Origin: Coleofasciculaceae cyanobacterium RL_1_1
GTDB lineage: Bacteria > Cyanobacteriota > Cyanobacteriia > Cyanobacteriales > Geitlerinemataceae
NCBI GenBank assembly: GCA_012033105.1
Contig: JAAUPN010000003.1
Span: forward strand, 1 to 48,672
Length of the DNA: 48,672 bases
Reading direction: 5' to 3'
This document shows, piece by piece, positions 1 to 9,455 of this stretch; position 1 is the first letter of the stretch; each line of letters begins with the position of its first letter. Position numbers and translations under genes: made by a program. Below the pieces are notes generated by a model. That model ran no database searches, was not told the origin of the DNA, and saw nothing but the letters and a program-made list of their open reading frames with translations.

Positions 1-3000
1 TGTCGTATCCTGCGAGAAACTTTTCGATCACGCTGGTTTTCACCGTGCGACCCGCCTGCATCGACGCCGCCTTTTGCAAACCACCGGTGTTGGCGTAATA
101 CTCCTGAATATCCGTCAAACCGTATTCCACCGAATCAATTTCCTGCACCACTTGGCCGGTGGTTTTGAGCAGTGTATCGAGGACTTCCGGTCGCGCTTGG
201 CCTTTATCGCCGCGTCCGTAACTAAAGCTGTTGCGCTGACGCCACTGATTGCCCAACTCTTCGCCCGACTCCCAGTTACCATCGACCACGCGATCGTTGA
301 CCAACGAGCCAAAATCACCGGACGGATTCGAGAACAGCCGCGCGGTGGTGTTTTCGATGCCTTTTGCCTGCAATTCCAAGGCATGTTTACGAATGAAATT
401 TTGCGCGATCGGCTCATCCGCCGCCGCCGCCCGCACGAACAAATCATCGAGCAGCTCAATAATATTGACGAAACTATCGCGGAAAATCCCCGACATATTG
501 CCCAGCACATCCACACGCGGATGACCGACCCGATCCAGCGGCATTAGCTCGTAGCGCACCACTCGCCCCGTGCCTTCCTTCACTGGCTCCGCGCCCACCA
601 GTTCCAGCAAAATCCCGATCGATTCGCCCTTCGTCTTAATCGCGTCCAGCCCCCACAGCATCACCGCCATCGTTTCAGGATAGTCGCCGTGTTCTTCCAG
701 ATATTGCGCGATTAGCTTTTTGCCGATTTCGCGGCCACGGGCGTAGGCGGCAGGGGAGGGCATTCGGTAGGGATCAAGGGCATGGATGTTACGTCCGGTG
801 GGTAGGACGCCGACCCCGTCGCGCAGCAGGTCGCCACCGGGGGCGGGGGGGATGTATTCGCCGTTGAGACCGCGTAAGAGGTTGGTGAGTTCGTCGGTGG
901 TTTGGCGCAAGAGGTCGCGGATTTGCAGGGCTTCGCGTAGGGTGGCGGTGTTATGGCCGGTGTTGGCCGTGTTGGTTTCGGCGTGGAGTAGGAAGCGATC
1001 AATCTCGGCAGTGTTGTGGTGAGCGATCGCGGCGATCGCGTCGTGGGTCAGGCGATCATCAAAATAGGCTTCTAAATACGAGGCTAATTGCTCCGGTGTC
1101 GGTGACGCTCCGAGGGTATGCAACCCCGAGGAGAATAACCGCTGTTCAACGATTTGTAAGTATTCGTAAATTTCGACAAAGTATTGATTTAAAACAGTAC
1201 GGCCAAATAAATGGGCATTTTCAAAGGTGAATTCAATGCCCAGTTTTTTAGCTTCAACAAATGGACAATCTTTTTCTAAACCAGCGTCGATAATTTTTTG
1301 AATGATCGCCTCCTTCAGCAGTTTATTTTTAATCGGATCTTCGCGATATTCGCCGATAATTTCCCGCAATGCTGCCATTTCTTTGTACAAACCGGCGCGA
1401 CCGTACGGCGGCACATTGTGCGAAATAATCACACCGTAGCCACGACGCTTGGCTAACATCGATTCTGAAGGATTATTCGCCGCGTAGATATACAAATTTG
1501 GCAAATCACCGAGCAAAATATCTGACCAGGAATAACCCGTATTACCCAACGGCGAACCGGGTAACCATTCGACGGTTCCATGCATCCCAAAATGGACGAT
1601 CGCATCCGGTTGATAGTCATTTTGTAGCCACTTATAAAAGGCGGTGTACTGCGGATGGGGTGTGAGATCCTTCTCAAACATCAAACGCATCGGATCGCCC
1701 GCAATTCCTAGTGGTGGCTGAACTCCAAACCAAACATTACCGAGCTGCACGCCGCCCAACTGAAATTCTTGATCAAAGGTTTTAATCCCCGTTTTTGTCA
1801 GATCTTGCCACTGTTTTTCAACCCGTCGTGTTAGCAAATAACCCAACCACCGCTCCAGAGTTTTTACATCCACCGAAGCGGGTTTAATCCCCGATGAACC
1901 GGGAATCCATTCGTCTGCGGCTTTGACAGCACGGATGAGAGCCTCGCCGTCGTCGGAAAGCTCACCCACGTCGTAACCCTCGGCCTGTAACGCTTCGAGG
2001 ACATTCACCAACGATCGCCCCACATTCAACAGTGCCGCTGTTCCCGTCGCGCCATATCCCGGCGGAAACCCGTAGAGAATGACCGCAATTTTGCGATCGG
2101 CGGTCGGTTTTTTGACGGAGATTAATCCAATTTTTAACCCGTCCCGTTAGGCGTTTTACCCGATCGGGAATCAGGTAAATATCCTCACCGACAAGGCCAC
2201 CAAGGGGAACCGGATCGATCGCGCCATCGAGTTCGGGCAAGGCATACAAAACGACACTTTGCAGCCCGCCAATGCCCTTGCGTGTCCAGGAATGAATATC
2301 CTGAATCAGCAGCGGTGCGGCAACAAAATACGGCACATTTTTCGCCGATAAAATCTGTTTCGCAACGGCCACCTGACGACCGGCTTCCATCGATCCGGCG
2401 GGGCCACCGACGAGGGGAAAACCGATCGTCGAGACGATCGCATCGACGCTCACGGCATCCTTTGAAAGGGATTTGGTTTCGGTGTTACCGCGATCGCGCT
2501 GTTCGGTTTCGTGGTGGCTGGTCATCCAATCGCGTACAGCAACGTGTCCTTCGACGCCATTAATAAAAATTGGCAATGGTGTTAATCCAGTCGCTTCAAA
2601 TTCACGAATGAGTTGGAGAATGTAGGGCTGATTCGTAACAACGTGCTTACGGTAAATCAGTAAGCCAACAGTCGGATTGGAGCGGCGATCAGAAAATTTT
2701 TGTTGATACCAAATTTGGTAAGCTTTGGGTGTTTCAAAATAGCCGTCGTAGTCGGGATGAAGCAAGCCCATATTGGGCGTCTCGATCGGTGTCGGAATTT
2801 CGCCCACGTTTAAGCCGAAATATTTTTCGCCGATCACCCAAAACATCGACGCAACATTGTCGGTTCCGCCCGCATTCCAATAGCCATAAATAATTAGCCA
2901 GTTCCGTAAATCCTGAACTTTTTTAACTGGGATGAATTTGAGGAGCTTCGGCCCCACTTTCAAAAAGCTGATGTAACCTACGAGTTTATCTTCTTCTTTA

Positions 3001-3371
3001 CCGCTCGAAAATTTACTCAGAATAAACTTAACCGGCTTGGGCATTCCTGCCGGTTTATCGCCAATTTTAAACGCACCAATCTGGGTCAGCGAAATCAGTT
3101 CTAAGGCTGATTCAAAGATGAGCCGGAGGGGAATATGCTGCACCCGATCGCGCAGCCACAGCACTTGGTCATAGTCAAACACAAGGCTCGCGAAAAACAC
3201 GTCGGCGGTCTGAAGCGCGGCGGCGACGGTGTTGGGCTGGGTGGTGATATCGCGATCGGTGAACGTCTTGATCGTCAGCTCGGGGCAACGCGCGACGGCA
3301 CGATCGGCGGCCTGACGATATAGGTCGGCGTTGAAGGTCTCGAAACCAGCGATGAGGACAATGCGCGTCAC
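1..3371 (-). CDS. Chelatase large subunit, BchH/ChlH family (3' end outside window; frameshifted)
   Basis: Large, porphyrin-binding subunit of a class I metal chelatase; with ATPase partners it inserts Mg (chlorophyll) or, in CobN relatives, Co into a tetrapyrrole. The gene starts with GTG at 3371 and runs off the left edge. Family blocks visible include HFGMHGTVEWLPGSPLGN, YAANNPSESMLAKRRGYG and NVPPYGRAGLYKEMAALR. The N-terminus begins directly at TRIVLIAGFETFNADLYR and lacks the roughly 40-residue extension I recall for the main cyanobacterial ChlH, so this may be a second BchH-type paralogue. The reading frame changes at an A6 run (T6 on the plus strand, 2108-2113): before it the frame reads NWINLRQK, after it PTADRKIAVILYGFPPGYGATG in the next frame. 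Removing one A joins them as RQKPTADRK. From there to base 1 the frame is open. Family assignment is firm; the choice between ChlH and an accessory paralogue is not. Confidence 0.88.
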
Positions 3372-3439
3372 GATAAGAGTTACCCGAAGTTGATCGTTAC
3401 GTTTCGTTACACCTCTAGTTTAGTTTGCTTTACGGGTTC

Positions 3440-4042
3440 TTAGCCCAAGTCTGACGGGGGGAAGCCCGAACCCGAGCCAAACTCGGGGATATCAGTATCG
3501 TCGTAGATCTCGGCGATCGTCACTTCGCAACCGACGCTCACGAGTTGAATGGAATCGGTTTTGCCCGCAAGGTTCCAATGGCCGCGATCGTCCTGTTGAA
3601 AAAGCTCGATCTGTTGGCGATCGGTGGAGATGAGAACGTATTCGGTCAGGCTGGGGATCGCGCGATAGTCGGTGAATTTTTCGGTGCGATCGAAGCGGGC
3701 GGTACTGGGGGAGAGAACTTCAATAATCAGGCGGGGATGGTTGATGTATTGGCTTTGGAATTGACGATCGCGCGGATCGCAGGTGATGACAATATCGGGA
3801 TAGTAAAAGGCATTGCGTTCTTCGACGCGGGTTTTCATATTTTCGGTAAAAATACGACAGCCGGAACCGCGTAGATGTACTTTCAAAGCCAAGAAAAGGT
3901 TACCAATGATCACGTTGTGGTTTTGTGTGCCGCCGGTCATGGCGAAAACTTCGCCGTTGCGGTACTCGTAGCGAGTGGGGCTGGTTTCTTCGGCAGCGAG
4001 GTAGTCTTCGGGGGAAATGTAGAGTGGATCGGTGGCAAGCAT
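3440..4042 (-). CDS. Uma2 family (DUF820) putative restriction-like endonuclease
   Basis: A 200-residue protein of the Uma2/DUF820 family, which has the PD-(D/E)XK nuclease fold and is greatly expanded in cyanobacteria; its biological role is unknown. Visible family features are the N-terminal segment YISPEDYLAAEETSPTRYEY, the PD at residues 82-83 in YYPDIVITCDP, and the E108 motif in LIIEVLSPST followed by a DRTEKFTDY stretch. These are the expected catalytic acid positions, so the fold appears intact. Length is normal for the family. The last 15 residues are Gly/Ser/Pro-rich and look unstructured. It stands alone, 68 bp upstream (on the plus strand) of the chelatase start and on the same strand, and shows no partner gene. 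Confidence 0.9.
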   Translation of the reverse strand: MLATDPLYISPEDYLAAEETSPTRYEYRNGEVFAMTGGTQNHNVIIGNLFLALKVHLRGSGCRIFTENMKTRVEERNAFYYPDIVITCDPRDRQFQSQYINHPRLIIEVLSPSTARFDRTEKFTDYRAIPSLTEYVLISTDRQQIELFQQDDRGHWNLAGKTDSIQLVSVGCEVTIAEIYDDTDIPEFGSGSGFPPSDLG

Positions 4043-4146
4043 TGTGGGAAACAGTGACGGAAATGAAACTAGTTTAGGCTGGAATAACGCAATAAACTAC
4101 AGTGCCATATCATCATTGGTTTCCATTATTCAGTGGGTTTCAGATA

Positions 4147-4331
4147 CAGGGCAAACGCATACTCCAAAATTCCTCGAATAAACGGTCACTTGAAGGCTGA
4201 GCGGAGTCGAAGCCTGACAGTTCTCGCGGTATGTGGCCGCACTATCTGCTTCGCAGACGCTACGCGAACGACTCCGCTCAGTGCTCAAATTCTTCATTTT
4301 TGCTTGAGAAAATTAGTATGCGTTTGCCCTG
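4147..4331. mobile_element. 185-bp miniature inverted-repeat element with target duplication
   Basis: A non-coding element bounded by perfect 17-bp terminal inverted repeats: CAGGGCAAACGCATACT at 4147-4163 and its complement at 4315-4331. It is flanked by direct copies of GTTTCAGAT at 4137-4145 and 4332-4340 (10 bp if the preceding G is counted), which fit a 9-10 bp target-site duplication. Inside is a second inverted pair, ctgagcggagtcg at 4197-4209 and its exact complement at 4269-4281, enclosing a GC-rich stretch. No transposase is present, so mobilisation would need one elsewhere in the genome. The right end lies inside the 3' end of the adjacent hydroxylase-like gene. Confidence 0.75.
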
Positions 4332-5136
4332 GTTTCAGATGACTTACTGGAAAGATAATTCGTTTCTGATAGTGGGGAGGTTTTATCGTCTTGAATATCT
4401 TGTCCCAAAATCCTTGGATACCATAGTTTCCTGTAAAGCTCGTATGATGAAGGTCATGGAAATCAGATGATATAAAAAATATCGATAATGAACTATGACC
4501 TTCTAAGTTGTAAGCATTGCCAACAAGAATCCATGCACATATTTGGTTGATATCATATCCAAATATAAAGATCGGAAGCAGATCTGTCACGGTCGTAACA
4601 ACAAATTCAACCCAGCTTTTATGGGCTGCCACAAAGCTTGATGTATCTTGAAATTCATGGTGCTTCAAATGAAATCTTAATAAAGACTTTCTGTGAAATA
4701 GAAAATGCGTTGTGTAGAAACACAAGTCAGCAACAATAATTCTCATTAGAAACCATCCGAAATTGAGAATTAAATCATTGCTTCTGTGGACTTCTGGCAC
4801 TAGATAAAGAATTACACAAGCTGTTACGATAGATTTTACCTCACCCAAGCAAAAGCCCTTGAACATGAAAGCAGGAAATTTTTGTTCTTTGACTTGGGAA
4901 ACTCTTGCACTCAGCTTATTTTTTAGAGTGTCGTTTCCCTTGATGACGCGCTCAATAAACAGGCCAATTCCATAAAAGGATAAGGAGCTAGTGATCCAAT
5001 ACAGGAACACCTGATTTGTATAGTCAATTTGTGTGTTTCCCAAAACTGCATAAAACACTTGCTGGAAGAATAGGCAAGCGATCGCAATCTTAAAATAAAA
5101 CTCAAATTCGGTCAGGATATTAAAAATTTTATACAT
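4294..5136 (-). CDS. Fatty acid hydroxylase / sterol desaturase superfamily membrane protein
   Basis: A membrane di-iron-type oxygenase-like protein of about 280 residues. The histidine clusters expected for this superfamily are present in order: HFLFH, HLKHHEF, an isolated histidine in NLEGHSS, and HDLHHT near the C-terminus. Hydrophobic segments lie between them. The ATG at 5136 (MYKIFNILTEFEF) is chosen because the longer frame starting at 5253 adds about 39 residues translated from a dispersed repeat. The gene is more AT-rich than its neighbours and lacks HIP1 density, which suggests acquisition. The C-terminal residues GQTHTNFLKQK and the stop codon are encoded by the miniature element; without it the gene would end ...SHLKPTE. 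Substrate is unknown; family confidence is good. Confidence 0.82.
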   Translation of the reverse strand: MYKIFNILTEFEFYFKIAIACLFFQQVFYAVLGNTQIDYTNQVFLYWITSSLSFYGIGLFIERVIKGNDTLKNKLSARVSQVKEQKFPAFMFKGFCLGEVKSIVTACVILYLVPEVHRSNDLILNFGWFLMRIIVADLCFYTTHFLFHRKSLLRFHLKHHEFQDTSSFVAAHKSWVEFVVTTVTDLLPIFIFGYDINQICAWILVGNAYNLEGHSSLSIFFISSDFHDLHHTSFTGNYGIQGFWDKIFKTIKPPHYQKRIIFPVSHLKPGQTHTNFLKQK

Positions 5137-5172
5137 CCAATCAACTCTGATTCTTATTATCAGAAAAAACAA

Positions 5173-5303
5173 GTAGGGTGTGTTTTGGTCACCCGCCACC
5201 AACCAATCCGCAGACAATACAAGCCTGACCAAAACGCACCGCAACCCTGTCAAGCTTATCGTAATATCCTCGGCGCGTTACGGTTGCGCCTAACACGCCC
5301 TAC
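5173..5303. repeat. Dispersed GTAGGG-bounded palindromic repeat (MITE-like)
   Basis: About 131 bp bounded by imperfect inverted ends: GTAGGGTGTGTT at the left, and at the right a sequence whose complement is GTAGGGCGTGTT. An inner inverted pair, tgttttggtca near 5181 and tgaccaaaacgca near 5226, adds further secondary structure. Repeats with GTAGGG...CCCTAC ends are common between genes in filamentous cyanobacteria. It lies between the start of the hydroxylase-like gene and the next gene, so it may carry or disturb their promoters. Confidence 0.55.
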
Positions 5304-5406
5304 CGTTTGTTGCGGCTCATATCTTCAGCTTGGTCAGTTCCCGAAACGATCGAGATCCATGTACGATCGACACCTGCCGTAGTTGATCCGTCCAAGAGCC
5401 GCCCCC

Positions 5407-6585
5407 ATGATGACCGCGCCAAACGAATTTGACGATTTACCCTTCGAGCCAGATAACTGGCCGGACTCTGGCGCAACGATCGCCGTGCAGCCTGACATCA
5501 CGACCGACGCCGAACCCGCAGCCACAGCACCATCGACACCGCCAGCCATCCCGCAAGCCGTCGTCGCAAAGTTAGGCAACCCGCAGGATCTAGCCGATCT
5601 GAATCTCGAAGTTCCTGACCCGGAAGATGCGGATCTACCGGATTTTGAATTTCATGAACAGATCGATCGCGCCTGGTTCGTCTGCGATCGCTTCGACCTG
5701 CAAACCGATATTTGGCGCGGGCGAATTTTACGAGCCGTGCGCGATCGCGAAAAAATTGGCGGCGAAGGACGCGGGCGCGGCTTTCTGAAATGGCTCGGCG
5801 ATCGCGAAATCGCCAAAACTCAGGCGTATTCACTGATTGAACTCGCCGACAGTGCCGATACATTGCTGGCCGATCAAACCCTCGAAGCCGACGCGATCAA
5901 CAACTTCAGCAAACGCGCCTTTGTCGAAACCGCCAAATCGCCGATCGAAGTCCAACAACTCGTCGCCAGCAGCGCCCAAGATGGCAACCACATCACCCGC
6001 CGCGAGGTCAAACAGCTTTCGGACGAATGGCTTTCGATGACCTCCGATCTGTTGCCCGACGAAATCAAAGCCAAAACCGCTGATCGCTCCCTGCCCCCAC
6101 AGCAAGTTGCCCCCCTCGTGCGCGAGCTGGAAAAATTACCAGAAAACCACCAAGCCGAGATTCACCGCGCGATCGCCGAAACCCCCGACCTCGACACCGT
6201 CAAACAACTCACCGCCGACGCCAAAAACCTGACCCGCTACCTCGACTCCGCCGCCCAATCCCAAACCCTGCGCGAAGGCGGCGTCGATATCGAAGCCGCC
6301 CTCGAAGAAGCCCTGCGCCTCGGTTGCCTCGATATCACCACCGAACTCGTCCGCCAAACCGCCCAACTCGAACAGGCCGTCACCAAGCTCTACACCACCT
6401 GGAAACGCCTCGGCAACTCCGCCGATCGGCTTTACGTCGATACCGGAGCCAGCACACCGAACCTGCGATCGCTCGTCGCCTGCGTCGAACGCATCACCGG
6501 CAAACTGATCGAAGTCTCCCTTGATGACACCGGTGACAACAGCATCCGCCTGCAAATCCTCAACGACGGGGATCGCCTAGCCTAG
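5407..6585 (+). CDS. Conserved hypothetical protein, possible ParB/DUF3102-like helical region
   Basis: I do not recognise the family with certainty. The protein is about 392 residues. The first 80 or so are acidic and Pro/Ala-rich. A charged core follows with FLKWLGDREIAKTQAYSLIE, which reads like the helix-turn-helix segment of ParB-type or DUF3102-type proteins that act on DNA. The rest is strongly helical, with an acidic C-terminal domain beginning near SADRLYVDTGAS. Codon use and HIP1 content match the surrounding core genes. An in-frame TTG at 5383 exists, but the ATG pair at 5407/5410 (MMTAPNEF) is more likely. It is followed 70 bp later by pedR in the same direction. A DNA-binding role is inference only. 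Confidence 0.7.
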   Translation: MMTAPNEFDDLPFEPDNWPDSGATIAVQPDITTDAEPAATAPSTPPAIPQAVVAKLGNPQDLADLNLEVPDPEDADLPDFEFHEQIDRAWFVCDRFDLQTDIWRGRILRAVRDREKIGGEGRGRGFLKWLGDREIAKTQAYSLIELADSADTLLADQTLEADAINNFSKRAFVETAKSPIEVQQLVASSAQDGNHITRREVKQLSDEWLSMTSDLLPDEIKAKTADRSLPPQQVAPLVRELEKLPENHQAEIHRAIAETPDLDTVKQLTADAKNLTRYLDSAAQSQTLREGGVDIEAALEEALRLGCLDITTELVRQTAQLEQAVTKLYTTWKRLGNSADRLYVDTGASTPNLRSLVACVERITGKLIEVSLDDTGDNSIRLQILNDGDRLA

Positions 6586-6654
6586 CGTCATTACGCTGCG
6601 TATCATTCCCTCAAGTATGCCCCCCAAACCCGCGTACAATTGCGGTAGGTAGAT

Positions 6655-6942
6655 ATGCAGAGTAGTAGTACGGATATGACGAACCCTCGTAGCCCAGCCC
6701 AGCCCGTCTTGTCTGATCGAGAATTGCAGGTGATTGAGCTGGTCGCAGCCGGTCTCACCAACCAAGACATCGCCGCGCAGCTCGAAATCAGCAAGCGCAC
6801 CGTAGACAACCACATCAGTAATATCTTGCACAAAACCCAGACTGATAACCGTGTCGCCCTTGTTCGCTGGGCTTTACAGTGGGGCAAAGTTTGCCTAGAT
6901 GAGGTGAATTGCTGCACCTTGCCGAATCAGGACAGTCTGTAG
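6655..6942 (+). CDS. pedR: PedR-type redox-responsive LuxR-family small regulator
   Basis: A 95-residue protein that is essentially one LuxR/NarL-type DNA-binding domain with no receiver. The helix-turn-helix is seen in LSDRELQVIELVAAGLTNQD and ISKRTVDNHISNIL. The tail WALQWGKVCLDEVNCCTLP carries cysteines at residues 80, 86 and 87. This matches the cyanobacterial PedR family, in which a cysteine at about this position is reduced through thioredoxin when photosynthetic electron flow rises, altering DNA binding. Length and cysteine position agree with that family. It sits immediately upstream of a partner-switching gene set. Its target genes cannot be read from the window. The main alternative is another orphan LuxR regulator, but the cysteine tail argues against it. 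Confidence 0.78.
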   Translation: MQSSSTDMTNPRSPAQPVLSDRELQVIELVAAGLTNQDIAAQLEISKRTVDNHISNILHKTQTDNRVALVRWALQWGKVCLDEVNCCTLPNQDSL

Positions 6943-7053
6943 AGTCTAAAAATTCTAGCTAACCTTCATGAAGAACTTCAAGGACTTATATGATGGGAGA
7001 GGAAAGCGTAATTCTACGTCAAATACACGACACTGTCTCGTCAGTACATCAGC

Positions 7054-7373
7054 ATGACTCAAAACGTTCAAGTGGTTGAAGCCGAAGGTATTCTAGACGG
7101 CGATCGGGCAACACAAATTCGACGTGAAATATCAGAATGTCTGAAAAGAAAGCAGATATTATTTTGCTTGATTTCAAAGATGTCACCTTTATTGATAGCT
7201 CTGGATTAGGAGCCTTGGTTGCCGCTTTAAAAACAGTTCGATCGGCAAAGGCACAGCTCTATATATGCTCGATTTGTGATCAGGTCAAAATTTTATTTGA
7301 ACTGACAAGCATGAATCGAGTTTTCCAGGTTTTCCCCGATCGAGCCACCTTTGAAAGTGAGGTCTTATCTTAA
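7054..7373 (+). CDS. STAS-domain anti-sigma factor antagonist (frameshifted)
   Basis: A SpoIIAA/RsbV-like protein of about 106 residues, which would bind or be phosphorylated by an anti-sigma-type kinase. The N-terminal part reads MTQNVQVVEAEGILDGDRAT from ATG 7054. The core DFKDVTFIDSSGLGALVAAL, with the conserved phospho-acceptor Ser in DSSG, lies in another frame. The frames meet at A4 (7144-7147); one extra A gives SECLKKKADIILLDF, a seamless STAS sequence. Two STAS partners follow: a receiver-PP2C phosphatase and a HATPase. This combination resembles the IcfG/RsbU-type modules of cyanobacteria. If the frameshift is real, the gene is dead, since the core alone lacks the first strand and helix. 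Confidence 0.8.
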
Positions 7374-7527
7374 GAAGTAATCTGATAAGTAGGCCAAGAA
7401 AATTAAAGTGACTTCAGACACGTAACTCAAACATCCTGGTTACAGACAAGCTAGACACTTGTGTTACGCATCGTCTCGATTAATTAGCTTGGCCTATTTA
7501 AATTTAAGTAGTAGATTTGATCATCTT

Positions 7528-8718
7528 TTAGGATTCAGAGAAATTAGGCTCAATTTGAATGCGGAGGAGCGACAAATCATCGTCAAAAGTCAAATCCTGG
7601 TTATACTGACTAACAAATTGAACAATGTCAGGTAGTGATCTGTGACAGTTCGGATCTTCCGCCAGAAGCGCTCCGAAAGATTCAATTCCCCAAGCTTTCC
7701 CCTTGATCGTCAAAAAGTCGCAAATCCCATCGCTAAATATATATAGTGAACTTCCGGGTTCTAGTGTTCTTGATTGAGAGGTGTAGGTCACATCAGGAAA
7801 TAAACCAATCGGTAAACTTGGATCTCCGAGAGTTTGAAGGTTTGACGGTATCTCACTATTCTTTTGTGGAGTAATAAGTTGAGCCGGAGGGTGACCCGCA
7901 CTGGAGTAGGTCAAGGTACGGGTAGAGATGCGGTAAACGCCGTACCAAATTGTGAAATATTTTTCATTAAAAAAAGTATTGGTCGCACCTAGCGTATCCT
8001 GAACCTTGGTCTGAAATGCGTTATTGAGGGCTTCAAGAACTGTGTGTGGCTGCGAAAAATCACTATCCGGTAAGAGTTGAGCATGGAGTAAATTAAACAC
8101 AGAGATCGAAAGGAGCGCCGAACCTACCCCATGTCCGGATGCATCAATTAAGTAGATGGCAAGATGATCATGATCTAGCCACTGAAAGTCATAACAATCT
8201 CCACCCAGTTGAGCTGAAGGAATAAAGCAAGTTTCAATGCTCAACCGATCGTAGGCAAAGGGAGGAGGGAGAAGTGTTTGAACGTAATCTGAGGCTTCTG
8301 ATAGTTCTTTTTGAAGATGTTGCGTTTGTAATTGAAGATCGCGGCTCAGTTCAGTGATTCTCAATCCAGCTCTCACACGAGCTAGCAATTCACCAATATC
8401 GATCGGCTTTGAGAGGAATTCATCCGCACCAGTATCCAATCCCACAATACGATCTTCCAAACCACCACGTGCTGTGAGTAAGATAAAGAACGTAGTTGAA
8501 AGACTCGATGATTGCTTGATCTGCCGACAGACTTCCAGTCCATCTGTTCCAGGCATCATCCAATCACAAATAATTAGCCCTGGCTTTGTCTTGTGCGCAA
8601 TGTCAAGACCCTGTTCTCCATCATTCGCGACAATAATGTCATACCCTTGCCGCTGCAAGGCTCGCTTGAGCACCAGGCGCGTTGTTGGATCGTCGTCGAT
8701 AAGCAAAATCTGGGTCAT
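7528..8718 (-). CDS. Response regulator with C-terminal PP2C (SpoIIE/RsbU-type) phosphatase domain
   Basis: A 396-residue signalling protein. Residues 1-120 form a receiver domain with acidic residues D8-D10, phospho-acceptor D52 in IICDWMMPGTDG and K104 in FLSKPIDI. A short helical linker (LQLQTQHLQKELSEASDYVQ) leads into a PP2C-type phosphatase domain, where metal-binding motifs are visible in LGGDCYDF, DASGHGVGSALLS and SDGICDF. Such proteins dephosphorylate a STAS antagonist when the receiver is phosphorylated. The candidate substrate (STAS protein) lies 155 bp away on the opposite strand, and the candidate opposing kinase is divergently transcribed 84 bp upstream. The input histidine kinase is not obvious nearby. 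Confidence 0.9.
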   Translation of the reverse strand: MTQILLIDDDPTTRLVLKRALQRQGYDIIVANDGEQGLDIAHKTKPGLIICDWMMPGTDGLEVCRQIKQSSSLSTTFFILLTARGGLEDRIVGLDTGADEFLSKPIDIGELLARVRAGLRITELSRDLQLQTQHLQKELSEASDYVQTLLPPPFAYDRLSIETCFIPSAQLGGDCYDFQWLDHDHLAIYLIDASGHGVGSALLSISVFNLLHAQLLPDSDFSQPHTVLEALNNAFQTKVQDTLGATNTFFNEKYFTIWYGVYRISTRTLTYSSAGHPPAQLITPQKNSEIPSNLQTLGDPSLPIGLFPDVTYTSQSRTLEPGSSLYIFSDGICDFLTIKGKAWGIESFGALLAEDPNCHRSLPDIVQFVSQYNQDLTFDDDLSLLRIQIEPNFSES

Positions 8719-8802
8719 GGCCTTGTAGCGGTTAACATACGGAATCTAACATGATGTCCGTTTCTCAGCTTTCAATTTCGTGTTAAGGCTTGATCTCAAG
8801 AG

Positions 8803-9246
8803 ATGCCAGACAAACCCAAAACATTGCAATATTCCATTTCAGTTTCGAGCAAGTTAACAAATCTTGTCAGCGTGTTGGAGTGGTTTGAAACGTGTCAATC
8901 TGACTACATGCCGAATTCGCTGTGGTTACCTAGCAAAATTGCTCTTGCAGAAGCGTTTACCAATGCGGTTCGCCATGCCCATCGAAGGCTCCCTGAAAGT
9001 ACACCGATCGAGATCGATCTACGCATCTCCAAAACGGAGTTGGAGTTAAAGGTAATTGATTATGGTGAGCCTTTTAATCTGTTGGCACATCTTGCGAAAC
9101 AGCCGAAGGTTTCGGATTTATATGCAACTCACGGTCGAGGTCTGAAGCTGTTGCAAAGCATTGCCGATCGGCTAGAGTATCGGCGCTTGCATGATAATCG
9201 AAACTGTCTTTATTTTCAAAAACACTACAAACACACCATTTCATGA
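8803..9246 (+). CDS. Anti-sigma factor-type serine kinase (HATPase, RsbW/SpoIIAB-like)
   Basis: A 147-residue single-domain GHKL ATPase. The N-box is LAEAFTNAVRHAH, followed by LKVIDYGEPFN (G1 region) and THGRGLKLLQSIADRLEY (G2 region). It has no dimerisation/phospho-acceptor histidine domain, so it is a serine kinase/anti-sigma-type protein rather than a sensor kinase. By analogy with RsbW it would phosphorylate the nearby STAS protein and be opposed by the PP2C protein. It may or may not bind a sigma factor. It is divergent from the phosphatase gene, so the 84-bp intergenic region probably carries both promoters. Confidence 0.87.
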   Translation: MPDKPKTLQYSISVSSKLTNLVSVLEWFETCQSDYMPNSLWLPSKIALAEAFTNAVRHAHRRLPESTPIEIDLRISKTELELKVIDYGEPFNLLAHLAKQPKVSDLYATHGRGLKLLQSIADRLEYRRLHDNRNCLYFQKHYKHTIS

Positions 9247-9455
9247 TCTTGTATTTTTTTAAATGGGTTAAACCGACCCTAACAAACAAAGGAAAATGCG
9301 CTAGGAGCTGGTATCAAGGCACATAGATATACAAGCGTTGAGGCATACCAGTATCGAAACATATAACAATACCGTAGGTGATCCACAGATAATGTACGAG
9401 CGGTATTGAGAGGCTGCATTTTGGGTATCTTCTCTTCGTAAAATTAACGCCCGAG

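Noticed and set aside
74-547. 157-residue plus-strand frame
   Set aside because: It lies antisense to a continuous, family-like chelatase frame and is a shadow of its codon bias.
2108-2113. Programmed ribosomal frameshift in the chelatase H gene
   Set aside because: The run does not fit the codon phasing of the common -1 slippery heptamer; the required change is +1 and the same kind of indel appears in ten unrelated genes. An indel or sequence error is simpler.
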